61,547 bases of DNA from positions 1 through 61,547 of the forward strand of contig CALLZY010000094.1 in NCBI GenBank assembly GCA_937858715.1, read 5' to 3'. A program made the position numbers and the translations under genes. The notes beneath the pieces are model-generated. The model made no database searches, was not told where the DNA came from, and worked only from the letters and a program-made list of their open reading frames with translations. Source of the DNA: an uncultured Chitinophagaceae bacterium (GTDB taxonomy: Bacteria; Bacteroidota; Bacteroidia; Chitinophagales; Chitinophagaceae). This document shows positions 34,625 through 43,971 of the stretch, piece after piece (within the stretch, counting starts at the first letter, position 1; every line of letters starts with the position of its first letter).

Positions 34625-35599
34625 ATGAAAACAAATCAGCCCAATAAAAAGCAAAAGCGGAAACGGATCGTAATTACTACCCTGGCAGTGGGTGCAGCAG
34701 GCATCCTGGGTTATTTTGGCTGGCAGTATTACAAAAAGAAGAAGGCAAAAAATAATGATGACCCTGATGTGTCCTTCAAAAAGAAGGAGACAGAAGATCC
34801 CAAGCCTGTATTAATTGATACGCCGGTTTATCATCCTGTGATAAAACCGAAAACCAAACCCAAGCCGAAGCAACAGCCTATTTACGACAACCCCTACCTG
34901 GAAGTGCCGCCTGTTAGTAAAGACGGGTTTCCACTCAAACGGGGAAGCAAAGGAGAAAAGGTCAGGGCATTACAGGAAGCATTGATTGCAAAGTATGGTA
35001 AGCAAATCCTTCCCCGCTACGGAGCAGATGGTGATTTTGGTTCGGAGATGGCAGCGGCGCTGAAGAAGTTAAAATTCCCTGCAACGATTGAGCAAAGCAC
35101 TTACAATGTACTGATGCAGGGTCAAAAAGTAAACAACGATAACGGTAGCAGCAGTCTGGCACAGCAATTTGTTGCAGCAGCTACCAAAAAAGATTTCAAC
35201 CTGACCATTCAGTTACTTAAACGGCTTAAATCAAAAGACGATTACAAAGAAGTAAGCAGTGAATTTAAAAACTACCGCATCGGTGGCGGCGTGCGGCAGA
35301 CACTCGTTAATGCCCTGCTGAATACATTCAGTAAAGAAGATCAGAAACAGGCTATCCGTTTTGAGTTCCTTCGGATGGGATTACAATTTGACGGCAAGAA
35401 GTGGAGTTTAGACGGATTTGATGGGGTGAGCATTGTAACCATTGAACCGGCAACCATTTGGGTAAACTCCAAGCAAGCCATTAATGTCCCTGCCAAAATG
35501 GTGCTGGGCAATGAAGTAACCAAACGGCTTGACTATACCTTATTTGAAAACAACGGTAAGCACTTTTTGGTGCAAACAAAATCTATAACACAATTATAA
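34625..35599 (+). CDS. Membrane-anchored peptidoglycan-binding protein
   Basis: A 324-residue protein: basic N-terminus, one helix (about 16-33), a Lys/Pro-rich spacer (KPKTKPKPKQQPIYDN) as in wall-spanning proteins, then a PG_binding_1 domain (about 95-155; FPLKRGSKGEKVRALQEALI, YGADGDFG). A helical domain follows, and SLDGFDGV (263) gives another copy of the shared motif. It starts 3 bases after the annexin-like gene. It may be a virion or lysis protein that recognises the cell wall at entry or exit. PG binding is well supported; the rest is inferred. Confidence 0.7.
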   Translation: MKTNQPNKKQKRKRIVITTLAVGAAGILGYFGWQYYKKKKAKNNDDPDVSFKKKETEDPKPVLIDTPVYHPVIKPKTKPKPKQQPIYDNPYLEVPPVSKDGFPLKRGSKGEKVRALQEALIAKYGKQILPRYGADGDFGSEMAAALKKLKFPATIEQSTYNVLMQGQKVNNDNGSSSLAQQFVAAATKKDFNLTIQLLKRLKSKDDYKEVSSEFKNYRIGGGVRQTLVNALLNTFSKEDQKQAIRFEFLRMGLQFDGKKWSLDGFDGVSIVTIEPATIWVNSKQAINVPAKMVLGNEVTKRLDYTLFENNGKHFLVQTKSITQL

Positions 35600-35608
35600 A
35601 AGTCAATT

Positions 35609-36013
35609 ATGAAAAGACATATCCGGTACATTGTTGTACACAGTACAGCAACATTTGACCCGAAGGTTTCTCAATTCTATGGCAACTATCACTATGTGGT
35701 GGAAAGAACCGGCGAGATAAAAAAAGTACATGCCGATGCTGCCATTGTTAAGAATGTAGATAAAGTAGATAATGAGGCCATCCACATTGCGTATGCGGGC
35801 GGCAGGAATAAATCCGGTACTCTCGGCGATACCAAAACGCCCAACCAGGAAGAAGCACTGTTTAACAAAATCGTGGCACTCTCTATCAAATATCCAAGTG
35901 CTGCCATTGTGGGACATGATGAACTGGAACCCGGTTCTATCTCACCCGGCTTCAATGTGAAGGAATGGATTCGCAACTACGAACCAGACCTGAACTTATC
36001 CAAAGCCAGCTAA
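35609..36013 (+). CDS. N-acetylmuramoyl-L-alanine amidase-like protein
   Basis: A 134-residue T7 lysozyme-like (Amidase_2) domain. His11 in VVHSTAT and His103 in VGHDELEP match two zinc ligands; the region after it reads SISPGFN where family members usually have a Cys (CPGF or CPSF). The third ligand is thus probably replaced by Ser112, so activity is uncertain. No signal peptide, as for many phage endolysins. It would cleave the amide between MurNAc and the stem peptide. It is followed by the L,D-transpeptidase-like gene, forming a wall-enzyme pair. Confidence 0.75.
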   Translation: MKRHIRYIVVHSTATFDPKVSQFYGNYHYVVERTGEIKKVHADAAIVKNVDKVDNEAIHIAYAGGRNKSGTLGDTKTPNQEEALFNKIVALSIKYPSAAIVGHDELEPGSISPGFNVKEWIRNYEPDLNLSKAS

Positions 36014-36043
36014 TCAATCCATTCAAAATTAAAATTCAACCCT

Positions 36044-36643
36044 ATGTTAGAATCCATTCTAAAAACCATGACTGACAAAGGCTATAAAATTTATAGCCGC
36101 CCTTTTGAACTCAATATTGTAGGTATCCGTGCCAATAGCACTGTGCCCAACAGTTTTGATGATACCCTCAACATCTTTTACAAAAACTCAGCCGGTGACT
36201 GGCAATATCACAGCAGCCCGGCGACAACCGATCCCGGCACTTTCTGGTTGCGTAACCTGATGAATCCGCAAGGCACGGCCATTGTAAAACAGGGACAATA
36301 CATCGGATCACACGGCATCGGTATGCACCGGGGCAAATATTTAGCCCTTACACAGAAAAGACCCATTACAGTTATCCGTGACTATAACCGTGATGCAGTG
36401 CTGGACTTCAATAACGGTAAAGAACAAACTGGCATATTCGGCGTAAACATCCACCATGCCTCCATAAACGGTACAACAAAGTTCGTAGAGAAATATTCCG
36501 CCGGTTGCCAGGTGTTTGCAAATATCAATGACTTCAACCTGATGATGCAGTTGGCGCAAAGGCACAAACAGCTTTATGGAAATGACTTTACTTACACACT
36601 GATTGATGAGAGGGCTTTAGTCCGTGAAGCAAAAAAAAATTAG
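36044..36643 (+). CDS. L,D-transpeptidase-like domain protein
   Basis: A 199-residue protein whose C-terminal half carries IHHASINGTT, then YSAGCQVF (His137/138, Ser152, Cys155). The spacing of His and S-x-G-C matches the catalytic signature of YkuD-type L,D-transpeptidases, although the rest is divergent. The N-terminal 110 residues contain strands such as FELNIVGIRANST and PGTFWLRNL. It could cross-link or hydrolyse peptidoglycan during virion exit or entry; it has no signal peptide. Gene context (amidase, PG-binding, membrane proteins) supports a wall role. Moderate confidence in the motif, low in function. Confidence 0.55.
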   Translation: MLESILKTMTDKGYKIYSRPFELNIVGIRANSTVPNSFDDTLNIFYKNSAGDWQYHSSPATTDPGTFWLRNLMNPQGTAIVKQGQYIGSHGIGMHRGKYLALTQKRPITVIRDYNRDAVLDFNNGKEQTGIFGVNIHHASINGTTKFVEKYSAGCQVFANINDFNLMMQLAQRHKQLYGNDFTYTLIDERALVREAKKN

Positions 36644-36717
36644 TGTTTGACCTGGTGGGGCTGGGTATTGCCACAGCCCTGGGCCTGGTAACCTATGAAC
36701 TCGTAAAAGATCAATAA
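36643..36717 (+). CDS. Tiny 24-residue membrane peptide
   Basis: A GTG-started ORF that overlaps the previous TAG (by the G) and ends in TAA overlapping the next ATG (TAATG). It encodes MFDLVGLGIATALG followed by LVTYELVKDQ, a single hydrophobic helix. The double overlap with genes on both sides argues it is real. Tiny membrane peptides of this sort are common in membrane-containing phages. Confidence 0.55.
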   Translation: MFDLVGLGIATALGLVTYELVKDQ

Positions 36718-36953
36718 TGAAAACATTTATTGCAGAATTATTCAAAGACAAAAATGGTTGCTACTCTTTGCGTGAAGTTGCTATTGCTCTGCTGATTCTG
36801 GCATTAGTAGTTAGCTGGATAGCGCAGCAGTTTTTTAATAAGCCTGTTCCTGAGTTCATGTTTTACTCTTTTGCAAGCCTGATAGGTGCCGGGTGCTTTG
36901 GTTACTCTATTGAACGAAATACAAATATTGATAATAACAATCCAATAACCTGA
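36717..36953 (+). CDS. Small two-pass membrane protein, holin-like
   Basis: A 78-residue protein with two hydrophobic helices (about 22-41 and 49-66) and short polar ends, starting at TAATG after the tiny peptide gene. Two helices in under 80 residues, beside an amidase and a coiled-coil membrane protein, is a typical holin setting. No family recognised. Confidence 0.5.
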   Translation: MKTFIAELFKDKNGCYSLREVAIALLILALVVSWIAQQFFNKPVPEFMFYSFASLIGAGCFGYSIERNTNIDNNNPIT

Positions 36954-36954
36954 T

Positions 36955-37614
36955 ATGAAAAACTTAAAAACAATCCTGACCCTCTTAATCGGTGCCATTA
37001 TCGGCTTTTCCTTTTGCCAGCTTTTTCACCGAAACGGTGCTGACAATGCGCCTCCATTTACAATTACTGGTAATAAGGCTTCAGAACTGGAAAAGAAAAT
37101 GCAGGAAGCCGAAGCAGAGTACCAGCAAAAGATAGATTCTGCAAAGCAGCGAACACAAGCTCTGGATCAATCGCTGAAAAAAACGAAAGACGTATTGGAT
37201 AAAACCAAAAAGAAAAACATACAACTGCAAACACAGGTATATGATTTAATTGACCGGCAGGGAATTTATAAGGAGGCGCATGATACTGCCAGCTTTATTA
37301 CTGGTTGTGATACGCTGCAAAGCAGAGTTGATGAACTTATTATACAAGCAAACCTGCAAGACAGCATACAAACTGCAATAACGGACAATCTCCATGAACA
37401 GCTTATACAAAAAGATTCGGTCATTCTGCTGAAAGATTCACAATATCTGCAACTGAACAAATCATTTGGACAAAGCATTGAACAGCAGAAACTGCTGGAG
37501 CAGCAGGCAAAATTTTACAAGAAAAAATATAAACGACAACGGCTCGGCAGCAAGTTGAAAAACCTGGGTTTACTAATTATATCCGGGTTTGCTGCCTCCC
37601 AACTTATTCAATAA
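36955..37614 (+). CDS. Membrane protein with long coiled coil, spanin-like
   Basis: A 219-residue protein: N-terminal helix (about 5-23), then a periplasmic-type coiled coil from about residue 45 to 195 broken by a short central region with one Cys (FITGCDTLQ), then a C-terminal hydrophobic helix (LGLLIISGFAASQLIQ). Bacteroidota phages often encode proteins like this as inner-membrane spanins or spacers. It begins one base after the holin-like gene. Role inferred from layout and neighbours. Confidence 0.6.
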   Translation: MKNLKTILTLLIGAIIGFSFCQLFHRNGADNAPPFTITGNKASELEKKMQEAEAEYQQKIDSAKQRTQALDQSLKKTKDVLDKTKKKNIQLQTQVYDLIDRQGIYKEAHDTASFITGCDTLQSRVDELIIQANLQDSIQTAITDNLHEQLIQKDSVILLKDSQYLQLNKSFGQSIEQQKLLEQQAKFYKKKYKRQRLGSKLKNLGLLIISGFAASQLIQ

Positions 37615-37628
37615 TCCAAAATTTCAAA

Positions 37629-37841
37629 ATGGCTGTGAAGGAAAAAACAATTGTAGTTACGGCCACATTTGTTACATCGCTGCTATCCTATCTCTATGCA
37701 AAAGAAGCAAACAAGGATTCTGTGGCCTATGTGATGGTGGGCGGCTTTATCGGCTCCCTGCTGGGAGAAGGTATAGCGGAAGCGATAAATAAAAACAACA
37801 CAAAAAATCAAAACAATAACAATGGCAATAGAAATACTTAA
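37629..37841 (+). CDS. Small membrane protein, unknown
   Basis: A 70-residue protein with two short hydrophobic helices (TIVVTATFVTSLLSYLYA, DSVAYVMVGGFIGSLLGEGI) and a polar Asn-rich tail. It overlaps the start of the next gene by 20 bases. Another holin-sized membrane protein in the same block; function unknown. Confidence 0.5.
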   Translation: MAVKEKTIVVTATFVTSLLSYLYAKEANKDSVAYVMVGGFIGSLLGEGIAEAINKNNTKNQNNNNGNRNT

Positions 37842-38403
37842 TGATGGTGCATCGCTGCGAATTGTAAACAAAGGCAGCGTAATACTGGTAAATAAACTGC
37901 AAATTAAATCCATTGAAACTATCCGTACCGATACGGTGCGATTGGATATTGGCGATGGCGCTTTGAAAAACATCTATATCAAATTCGCCGATGTAACTAC
38001 GCCTGCCGGGTTGACTGATGCCGGCCAGTTAAGAGATGCCATAAACGCCATGCTAAAAGCAAATGGCGAAGGTTTGGCAACTGCGGAGCTTCAGCAAATT
38101 GGCAACGCTTCGTTAGTTTCAATCCTGGGGGTATTAGGTGAAATAAAGAACATACTAAGCAACCTTAAATGCTGTGGCAACTGCCAGGAAACAAGAATTG
38201 ATGAATCTGACCCTTTATCCATTTATTATGGGGTGGCTGCGGCAGGATCAGCCACTAATCAGGCAGTATGGTCCATCCGCAGGGAAACTAAAACAAAAGA
38301 AAATGATATCGTCATTGTAGAATGGGCAGACGGTAATGAGCTTTTTGACAATATCTGGGATGAACGTCGTAACCTGGCTTATGCCTCAACTGTAGTACGA
38401 TAA
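37822..38403 (+). CDS. Structural protein with phage-type C-terminal domain
   Basis: A 193-residue protein. N-terminal 120 residues contain strands and a helix with a Cys cluster (LKCCGNCQETR). The last 65 residues follow a pattern known from phage virion-surface proteins: DPLSIYYGVAAAGSATNQAVWSI, then VIVEWADGNELFDNIWDERR, close to the YxGxAxPGSATS...WAxGNxxFDNxWDxR type found at tails or receptor-binding tips. It may be a spike or receptor-binding protein. The similarity rests on my recognition of the pattern and needs a profile search. Confidence 0.55.
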   Translation: MAIEILNDGASLRIVNKGSVILVNKLQIKSIETIRTDTVRLDIGDGALKNIYIKFADVTTPAGLTDAGQLRDAINAMLKANGEGLATAELQQIGNASLVSILGVLGEIKNILSNLKCCGNCQETRIDESDPLSIYYGVAAAGSATNQAVWSIRRETKTKENDIVIVEWADGNELFDNIWDERRNLAYASTVVR

Positions 38404-38419
38404 CATAGCACTGAACAAA

Positions 38420-41400
38420 ATGCGATACCAAACCATACCTGAAATTGTGCTTGGCGAAACTCCGGAAGTTAATGTTCCGGAGTTAGCTGTTTCTTATACA
38501 AGGAGCAGGCAAAAGGGTTTTGGTAAAATCACCGCATCCAAAGATGCGGCTGATTTTATCAGAAATACTTTTAACGAAGGTGAAGTGGAATTGCAGGAAC
38601 AGTTTATTGTTCTTTATCTCAACCAGGCAAATGAAATCATCGGTTACTACAAACATTCAAAAGGGGCTATCAATGCGACTGTTGCAGATATTCGCATTAT
38701 CCTTGCTACTGCCCTAAAAAGTCTGGCTGTTTCAATGGTCGTTGCACATAATCACCCTTCTGGCAACCTAAAACCATCCAGGGCGGATGAACAACTGACA
38801 GCAAAAATTAAGGAGAGTGCTGCAATGATGGAAGTGAAACTGCTTGACCATGTGATTGTAACAAGGGATAGTTATTACTCATTTGCTGATGAGGGCTTAT
38901 TGGGTTTGGATGGCTTAAACAATAAAGAGGAACAATTTGTTGCTGCTATTGAACATGATTTAGCCACTAAGAAATCACATAGCAAAAGATCTGTTGAAAA
39001 ACTGGCTGCTTCATTTGGTATCACTGATAAAAATGAAGTAAAAGAACTAACAGAGCTTGCCATTGTAAACCGGGCAAGGCTATTGGCTCACAGTGAAGGA
39101 ACAATAAAAGAAAGATTTGACCGGATTGTTGAACTCTATCACAGCCAGGTAAATCTCTCACACCGTACTTCGCAAAGCATTTTACTGCAACAATATTCCA
39201 CTCCTGCGCCTATTGGTTATTTAGCTGGTGTGTTTTGTCAAATAGACAAACTCCAGTTCAACGGTGGTTTTGCTTTTGAACCATCAGCAGGCAACGGCTT
39301 ACTGACAATCGCAGCCAAACCGGAATGGGTTTATGTAAATGAACTGGACAGCTTTCGCAACAGAAACCTGAAAACACAAGGCTTTGCAAACGTCTGGCAA
39401 CGGGATGCGACAAAACCTTTCTTTGATGTGCAGCGGACATTTATGGCTGTAATGACCAATCCGCCATTCGGAAAAATGGAAACGGAAGTTATGTTTGATA
39501 CTTTTCCCATCAAACCCTTAGAGCATATAATGGCTTTAAGGGCTTTGGACTGCATGGTGGATACTGGTAAGGCAGCCATCATCATTGGTGGCCATACTAC
39601 CTGGGATGATAAAGGCAGAATCACAGCAGGTAAAAACAGGATTTTCTTTAACTACCTCTACAGTCGCTATCATGTCGCTGATGTTATCAATATTAATGGT
39701 GCAAAACTTTATTCAAGGCAGGGAACATCTTTTGATGTTCGCCTCATTTTAATTAATGGCAGAAAACAACCAGCATCCGGTGCAGCTCCTGTTTACAATC
39801 CTGATAAAGACTATGAAGTAAAAACATTTGATGAATTATTTGAGAGAGTAATGGATGCAAAGGAAACCGAAATATCTATGAAGCCAATAAATGAACTGGA
39901 AAAAGAAGCTGCAATACTACAATCCATTTTTGATGGTGGAAATCTGGGAGAGATAGACGAAGATGACACAGTAGATCATGATAAATTATTTGTCCGTTAC
40001 CTGGAACTAAAGCCCGCATTTTCCGCTGAATTAGTCCTGCTTGAAACACCAGGCACATTTGTAACCTTTAACGAGGATGCCATCACTCTTGCCAAAACAT
40101 TAAAGATTGGTTACATCAAAGTAAAAAATCCGAACTATCAATACATCATTGCGGGGGTTTCAAAAATTTTGATGGGAACGTACTTTGAAAAACTGAATGA
40201 TGCCAATTGCGATTTTACCATTATCCCTAATGGCAAGCCTACCGATTTCAAAAAATTGGAGGATGAAGCCATTAGGGTACTCAGGTGGATCAAGGGAGAA
40301 CAGCCGGATCTTGGCGCACCTTATGAACCTGCATCAGAAAGCTGTGTAGTATTAAACACGCAAGTACCCGACAGTATGGCTTTTGAAACAAGGCAGGCTG
40401 TATTAAGTATAAAAGAAGAAGTGGGTGGTGATATTGACAATTTTGTACGGCATCGCTTAAAATATACTAACAAAGCTACACTGTGTAAAGTATTATCAGC
40501 CGAGCAGATTGATGCGGTGGCGATGGCTATCTACAATATTGAAGCAAGAAGCCAGGGAATGATTATCGGCGACCAGACAGGCATCGGCAAAGGTCGTGTG
40601 GCGGCTGCTATGATTCGTTATGCAGTGAACCAGGGAGTGAAGCCGGTATTCCTAACAGAAAAAGCAAACTTGTTCTCTGATATTTACCGGGATTTATCAG
40701 CTATCGGTTCCGGACATTTAAAGCCACTGATTGTAAACAGCAAGGAATCCAAAACAGATATTAAGGATGAGGATGGTGAAATAATTTACCAGGCTCCTTC
40801 GCCCACCGAACAGCAAAGTATAATCAGTTCAAGAACAATACCTGCACAATATGATTTTGTGTTGGCTACCTATTCTCAGTTTAACTCGCCGGAAAAAAAA
40901 CCGGAAAAGCCAAACTTTCTTCGTGACATTGCAGATGATAATATTTTTATCATGGACGAAGCACATAATTCCAGCGGCTCATCCAATACAGGTGAGTTTT
41001 TGCAAGGTGTGGTTTCAAAAACAAAAGGCGTAGTATTCCTGTCAGCAACCTTTGCTAAACGGCCTGATAATATGCCCATCTATGCCATGAAGACATCCAT
41101 TGCTGATTGCAATATGAGCAAGGATGATTTGGTGGAAGCTATTACAAGGGGTGGTGTGGCATTGCAGGAAGTGTTATCATCACAACTGGTTGCCGAGGGA
41201 CAAATGGTGCGACGGGAAAGAAGTTTTGAAGGTGTGGAAGTAAACTATTTGTCATTAGATATAAAATCTGAAGAACACCGTGCCATTGCAGATAACATTA
41301 CTGATATCCTCCGTGATATTATTGCCTTCCAGACAAATTTTGTGGATGCACAGGTAGAGCAGCTGGATAAGATTGCAGTAGCCGAAGGAAAAGAGGTTGC

Positions 41401-43960
41401 ACTGAGAGAAGGTACTTCACAAGCTGGCGTAGATAACCAGCCTTATTTCTCCAAAGTGTTCCAGGTAATTAACCAGATGCTTTTTTCACTAAAAGCTGAA
41501 GCGGTTGCTGACCAGGCTATCAAAAGATTAAAGGAAGGTAAAAAACCGGTGATTGCTTTTGCTTCCACAATGGGCAGCTTTATTGAATCAATGGAAAATG
41601 AACAGGGCGTTCCTGTGGGCGATGGAGATACCATTAATGCCGATTTTAGCGAAGTATTAAAACGGGGATTAGACGGCATCCTTCGCTATTCTGAAAAAGA
41701 TGTGGACGGCAATTCTATTCACAAAAAATTTGAGTTAAGTGAACTGCCGCCGGAAGCGCAGACGGAGTACCACCGCATATTGGAAAAGATAAACTCTGTT
41801 TCTACTGGAATAACTATTTCACCGATTGATATAATTATCAAGAAAATAAAAGATGCAGGGTACAGTGTGGCAGAAGTTACTGGCCGCAAATATGAACTGC
41901 AACTGAACTGGAAAGGCAGCAAGGCTTTAATACTGGCAAGGAAAAGAATAAATACCAATGATGCTTTCCGGCAGTTCAATAATAATGAAGTGGATGTACT
42001 GATGATTAACCAATCCGGCAGCACAGGTGCATCAGCACATGCCATCCCAACTGCTAAAGTTCCTAAAGAACAGGTAAGGCAACGGGTGATGATTGTATTG
42101 CAGGCAGAACTGGATATTAATACGGAAGTGCAGAAAAGAGGTCGTATCAACCGCACCGGGCAAATCCTGAAACCAATTTATGATTATGTAACATCTGCTA
42201 TCCCTGCCGAAAAAAGGCTGATGATGATGTTGCAGAAAAAATTGAAGTCACTGGATGCAAACACTACTTCCAATCAAAAGCAATCCACCAAGATTTTAGA
42301 CGTACCGGATTTTTTAAATAAATACGGTGACAAAATTGTAAAAGACTACTTGCTTGAAAACAAAGAAGTGAATGATTTACTGGATGACCCATTGCATCTG
42401 AAAAATTCCAAAGCAGACAGTGGTAATAATGAATCAGAAACTTTGGAAGATGCGGCTCATAAAGTATCTGGCCGTGTGGCGGTGCTATCCACTAAAATGC
42501 AGCAGGATTTTTATAATGAGATTGCCGAGCGGTACAATGATTATGTGGAATATCTGAAACAAACAGGCGACTATGATTTGGAAGTGGAAGCTATGAACTT
42601 AGAAGCGGAAACAGTTTCTTCCAAAGTGATTAAAATGGGCAAGGGCAGCGACAGCGCCTTTGGAGATGACAGTGTATTGGAAACCGTCCGTGCCAATGTG
42701 CTGAAAAAACCATTTACCAAAACAGAACTGGAAAATCTTATCAACGAATCACTCAAAGGTAAAGACCCTCATAAATTACAGGACAAACTGGTTGAGGATT
42801 ATGAAGCATCAGTAGCAGAACGATTAAAGGAAGAAGAATCTGAAACGAATACGAAGTATGATGAACTTGTAAAGAACATTCCCAATGAAAAGAAGATTCA
42901 AAAGATTTTGGAAAAGCAAGGGGAAGGTGCATGGAGGCAGGCTCTCGCCGAAAGGGAAAAAGAATTAAACGGTGCAAGGGAACTGCAACTGCAAAACCTT
43001 CGTAAGACATTTGATAACCGTAAACAATACATAGAGAAAACATTCCGGTTCTTCTTTATCAGTCGCAATATCAAATATTCCATAGAAACATACAATGGCG
43101 GTAATGAGTTAGTGCCTGCGGTGTTCTTGGGATTTGTAATTGACAGCAAAAAGAAAAATCCTTATGCTCCGTCAGCCATCAAGTTGCGAATTGCTATTGC
43201 CAACAGCAGTAAATACCTGGCCATTCCTGCATCTTACTCTGAAGACATTATGGCCATCATCGGTGCCAGTGTGGATGTGCATCAGCCCAGCATGAATGTA
43301 CTGCTAACAGAATGGGAGAAATACACAAAAGAAAATAATACCGACCGGCGGATCCGCCACATCATTTCGGGAAACCTCTTACAGGCATTTTCTGATTTTA
43401 AAGGCAAACTGGTAAGTTATACGACTAAAGGCGGCGAAACTAAGAAAGGTATCTTAATGCCGGAGAACTGGAATCCGGGCGAGCAGGTACAGGATAAGGT
43501 GGTTGTTCCGATACTGAAAGCTGCGCCGATTGTAAAGTCACTGGTACAGAACTCTCAAATCGTTACCAATAATGGCTTATCGTTTTTCAGAACAGGTAAT
43601 CACTTTAAATTAATCATTGCTGCATCCAGGGCAAGAGGCGGTGATATTTATTTAGACAAGAATATTCTTGACCTGGTGGATAAAAACAACTTTGAGAAAG
43701 TATCTGATAAAATGGTTGGCATGCTCCCGGAGAAGAATATTGATAAACTGCTGGAGATATTACAGACAACACACGGCTGTTCCATCACAGTTCATTCCTC
43801 TGATTTAAAAAATATCAAGTCAGATGCTGGCAGGCACATTGATCGTAAAAAGATAAAACTGCCGCCAGATAATGAGGAAGAAGAATTACCTGATAATGTA
43901 GCTATCCTTGAACTGGAAGCAGAAGCCCTGGCACTTGAACTTGAATTATTAGCAGCATAA
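38420..43960 (+). CDS. Giant JAB-methyltransferase-strawberry-notch helicase fusion
   Basis: An 1846-residue protein. Residues 25-150 are a RadC-like JAB domain with an intact JAMM site (His110-Asn-His112, Ser120, Asp123). GLLGLDGLNN (motif at 162) marks the end of this domain. Residues 280-360 are an N6-adenine methyltransferase-like core (AFEPSAGNGLL, NPPF at 347-350). Residues 660-1250 are a superfamily 2 helicase of strawberry-notch type: GDQTGIGKG (717-725), MDEAH (845-849) and QKRGRINRTGQ in the C-terminal half. The rest has coiled-coil regions. It may remodel and methylate element DNA, for example to resist restriction or during replication. No polymerase is seen. The gene starts 16 bases after the surface-protein gene. 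Confidence 0.85.
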   Translation: MRYQTIPEIVLGETPEVNVPELAVSYTRSRQKGFGKITASKDAADFIRNTFNEGEVELQEQFIVLYLNQANEIIGYYKHSKGAINATVADIRIILATALKSLAVSMVVAHNHPSGNLKPSRADEQLTAKIKESAAMMEVKLLDHVIVTRDSYYSFADEGLLGLDGLNNKEEQFVAAIEHDLATKKSHSKRSVEKLAASFGITDKNEVKELTELAIVNRARLLAHSEGTIKERFDRIVELYHSQVNLSHRTSQSILLQQYSTPAPIGYLAGVFCQIDKLQFNGGFAFEPSAGNGLLTIAAKPEWVYVNELDSFRNRNLKTQGFANVWQRDATKPFFDVQRTFMAVMTNPPFGKMETEVMFDTFPIKPLEHIMALRALDCMVDTGKAAIIIGGHTTWDDKGRITAGKNRIFFNYLYSRYHVADVININGAKLYSRQGTSFDVRLILINGRKQPASGAAPVYNPDKDYEVKTFDELFERVMDAKETEISMKPINELEKEAAILQSIFDGGNLGEIDEDDTVDHDKLFVRYLELKPAFSAELVLLETPGTFVTFNEDAITLAKTLKIGYIKVKNPNYQYIIAGVSKILMGTYFEKLNDANCDFTIIPNGKPTDFKKLEDEAIRVLRWIKGEQPDLGAPYEPASESCVVLNTQVPDSMAFETRQAVLSIKEEVGGDIDNFVRHRLKYTNKATLCKVLSAEQIDAVAMAIYNIEARSQGMIIGDQTGIGKGRVAAAMIRYAVNQGVKPVFLTEKANLFSDIYRDLSAIGSGHLKPLIVNSKESKTDIKDEDGEIIYQAPSPTEQQSIISSRTIPAQYDFVLATYSQFNSPEKKPEKPNFLRDIADDNIFIMDEAHNSSGSSNTGEFLQGVVSKTKGVVFLSATFAKRPDNMPIYAMKTSIADCNMSKDDLVEAITRGGVALQEVLSSQLVAEGQMVRRERSFEGVEVNYLSLDIKSEEHRAIADNITDILRDIIAFQTNFVDAQVEQLDKIAVAEGKEVALREGTSQAGVDNQPYFSKVFQVINQMLFSLKAEAVADQAIKRLKEGKKPVIAFASTMGSFIESMENEQGVPVGDGDTINADFSEVLKRGLDGILRYSEKDVDGNSIHKKFELSELPPEAQTEYHRILEKINSVSTGITISPIDIIIKKIKDAGYSVAEVTGRKYELQLNWKGSKALILARKRINTNDAFRQFNNNEVDVLMINQSGSTGASAHAIPTAKVPKEQVRQRVMIVLQAELDINTEVQKRGRINRTGQILKPIYDYVTSAIPAEKRLMMMLQKKLKSLDANTTSNQKQSTKILDVPDFLNKYGDKIVKDYLLENKEVNDLLDDPLHLKNSKADSGNNESETLEDAAHKVSGRVAVLSTKMQQDFYNEIAERYNDYVEYLKQTGDYDLEVEAMNLEAETVSSKVIKMGKGSDSAFGDDSVLETVRANVLKKPFTKTELENLINESLKGKDPHKLQDKLVEDYEASVAERLKEEESETNTKYDELVKNIPNEKKIQKILEKQGEGAWRQALAEREKELNGARELQLQNLRKTFDNRKQYIEKTFRFFFISRNIKYSIETYNGGNELVPAVFLGFVIDSKKKNPYAPSAIKLRIAIANSSKYLAIPASYSEDIMAIIGASVDVHQPSMNVLLTEWEKYTKENNTDRRIRHIISGNLLQAFSDFKGKLVSYTTKGGETKKGILMPENWNPGEQVQDKVVVPILKAAPIVKSLVQNSQIVTNNGLSFFRTGNHFKLIIAASRARGGDIYLDKNILDLVDKNNFEKVSDKMVGMLPEKNIDKLLEILQTTHGCSITVHSSDLKNIKSDAGRHIDRKKIKLPPDNEEEELPDNVAILELEAEALALELELLAA

Positions 43961-43971
43961 AAATCCATCCT

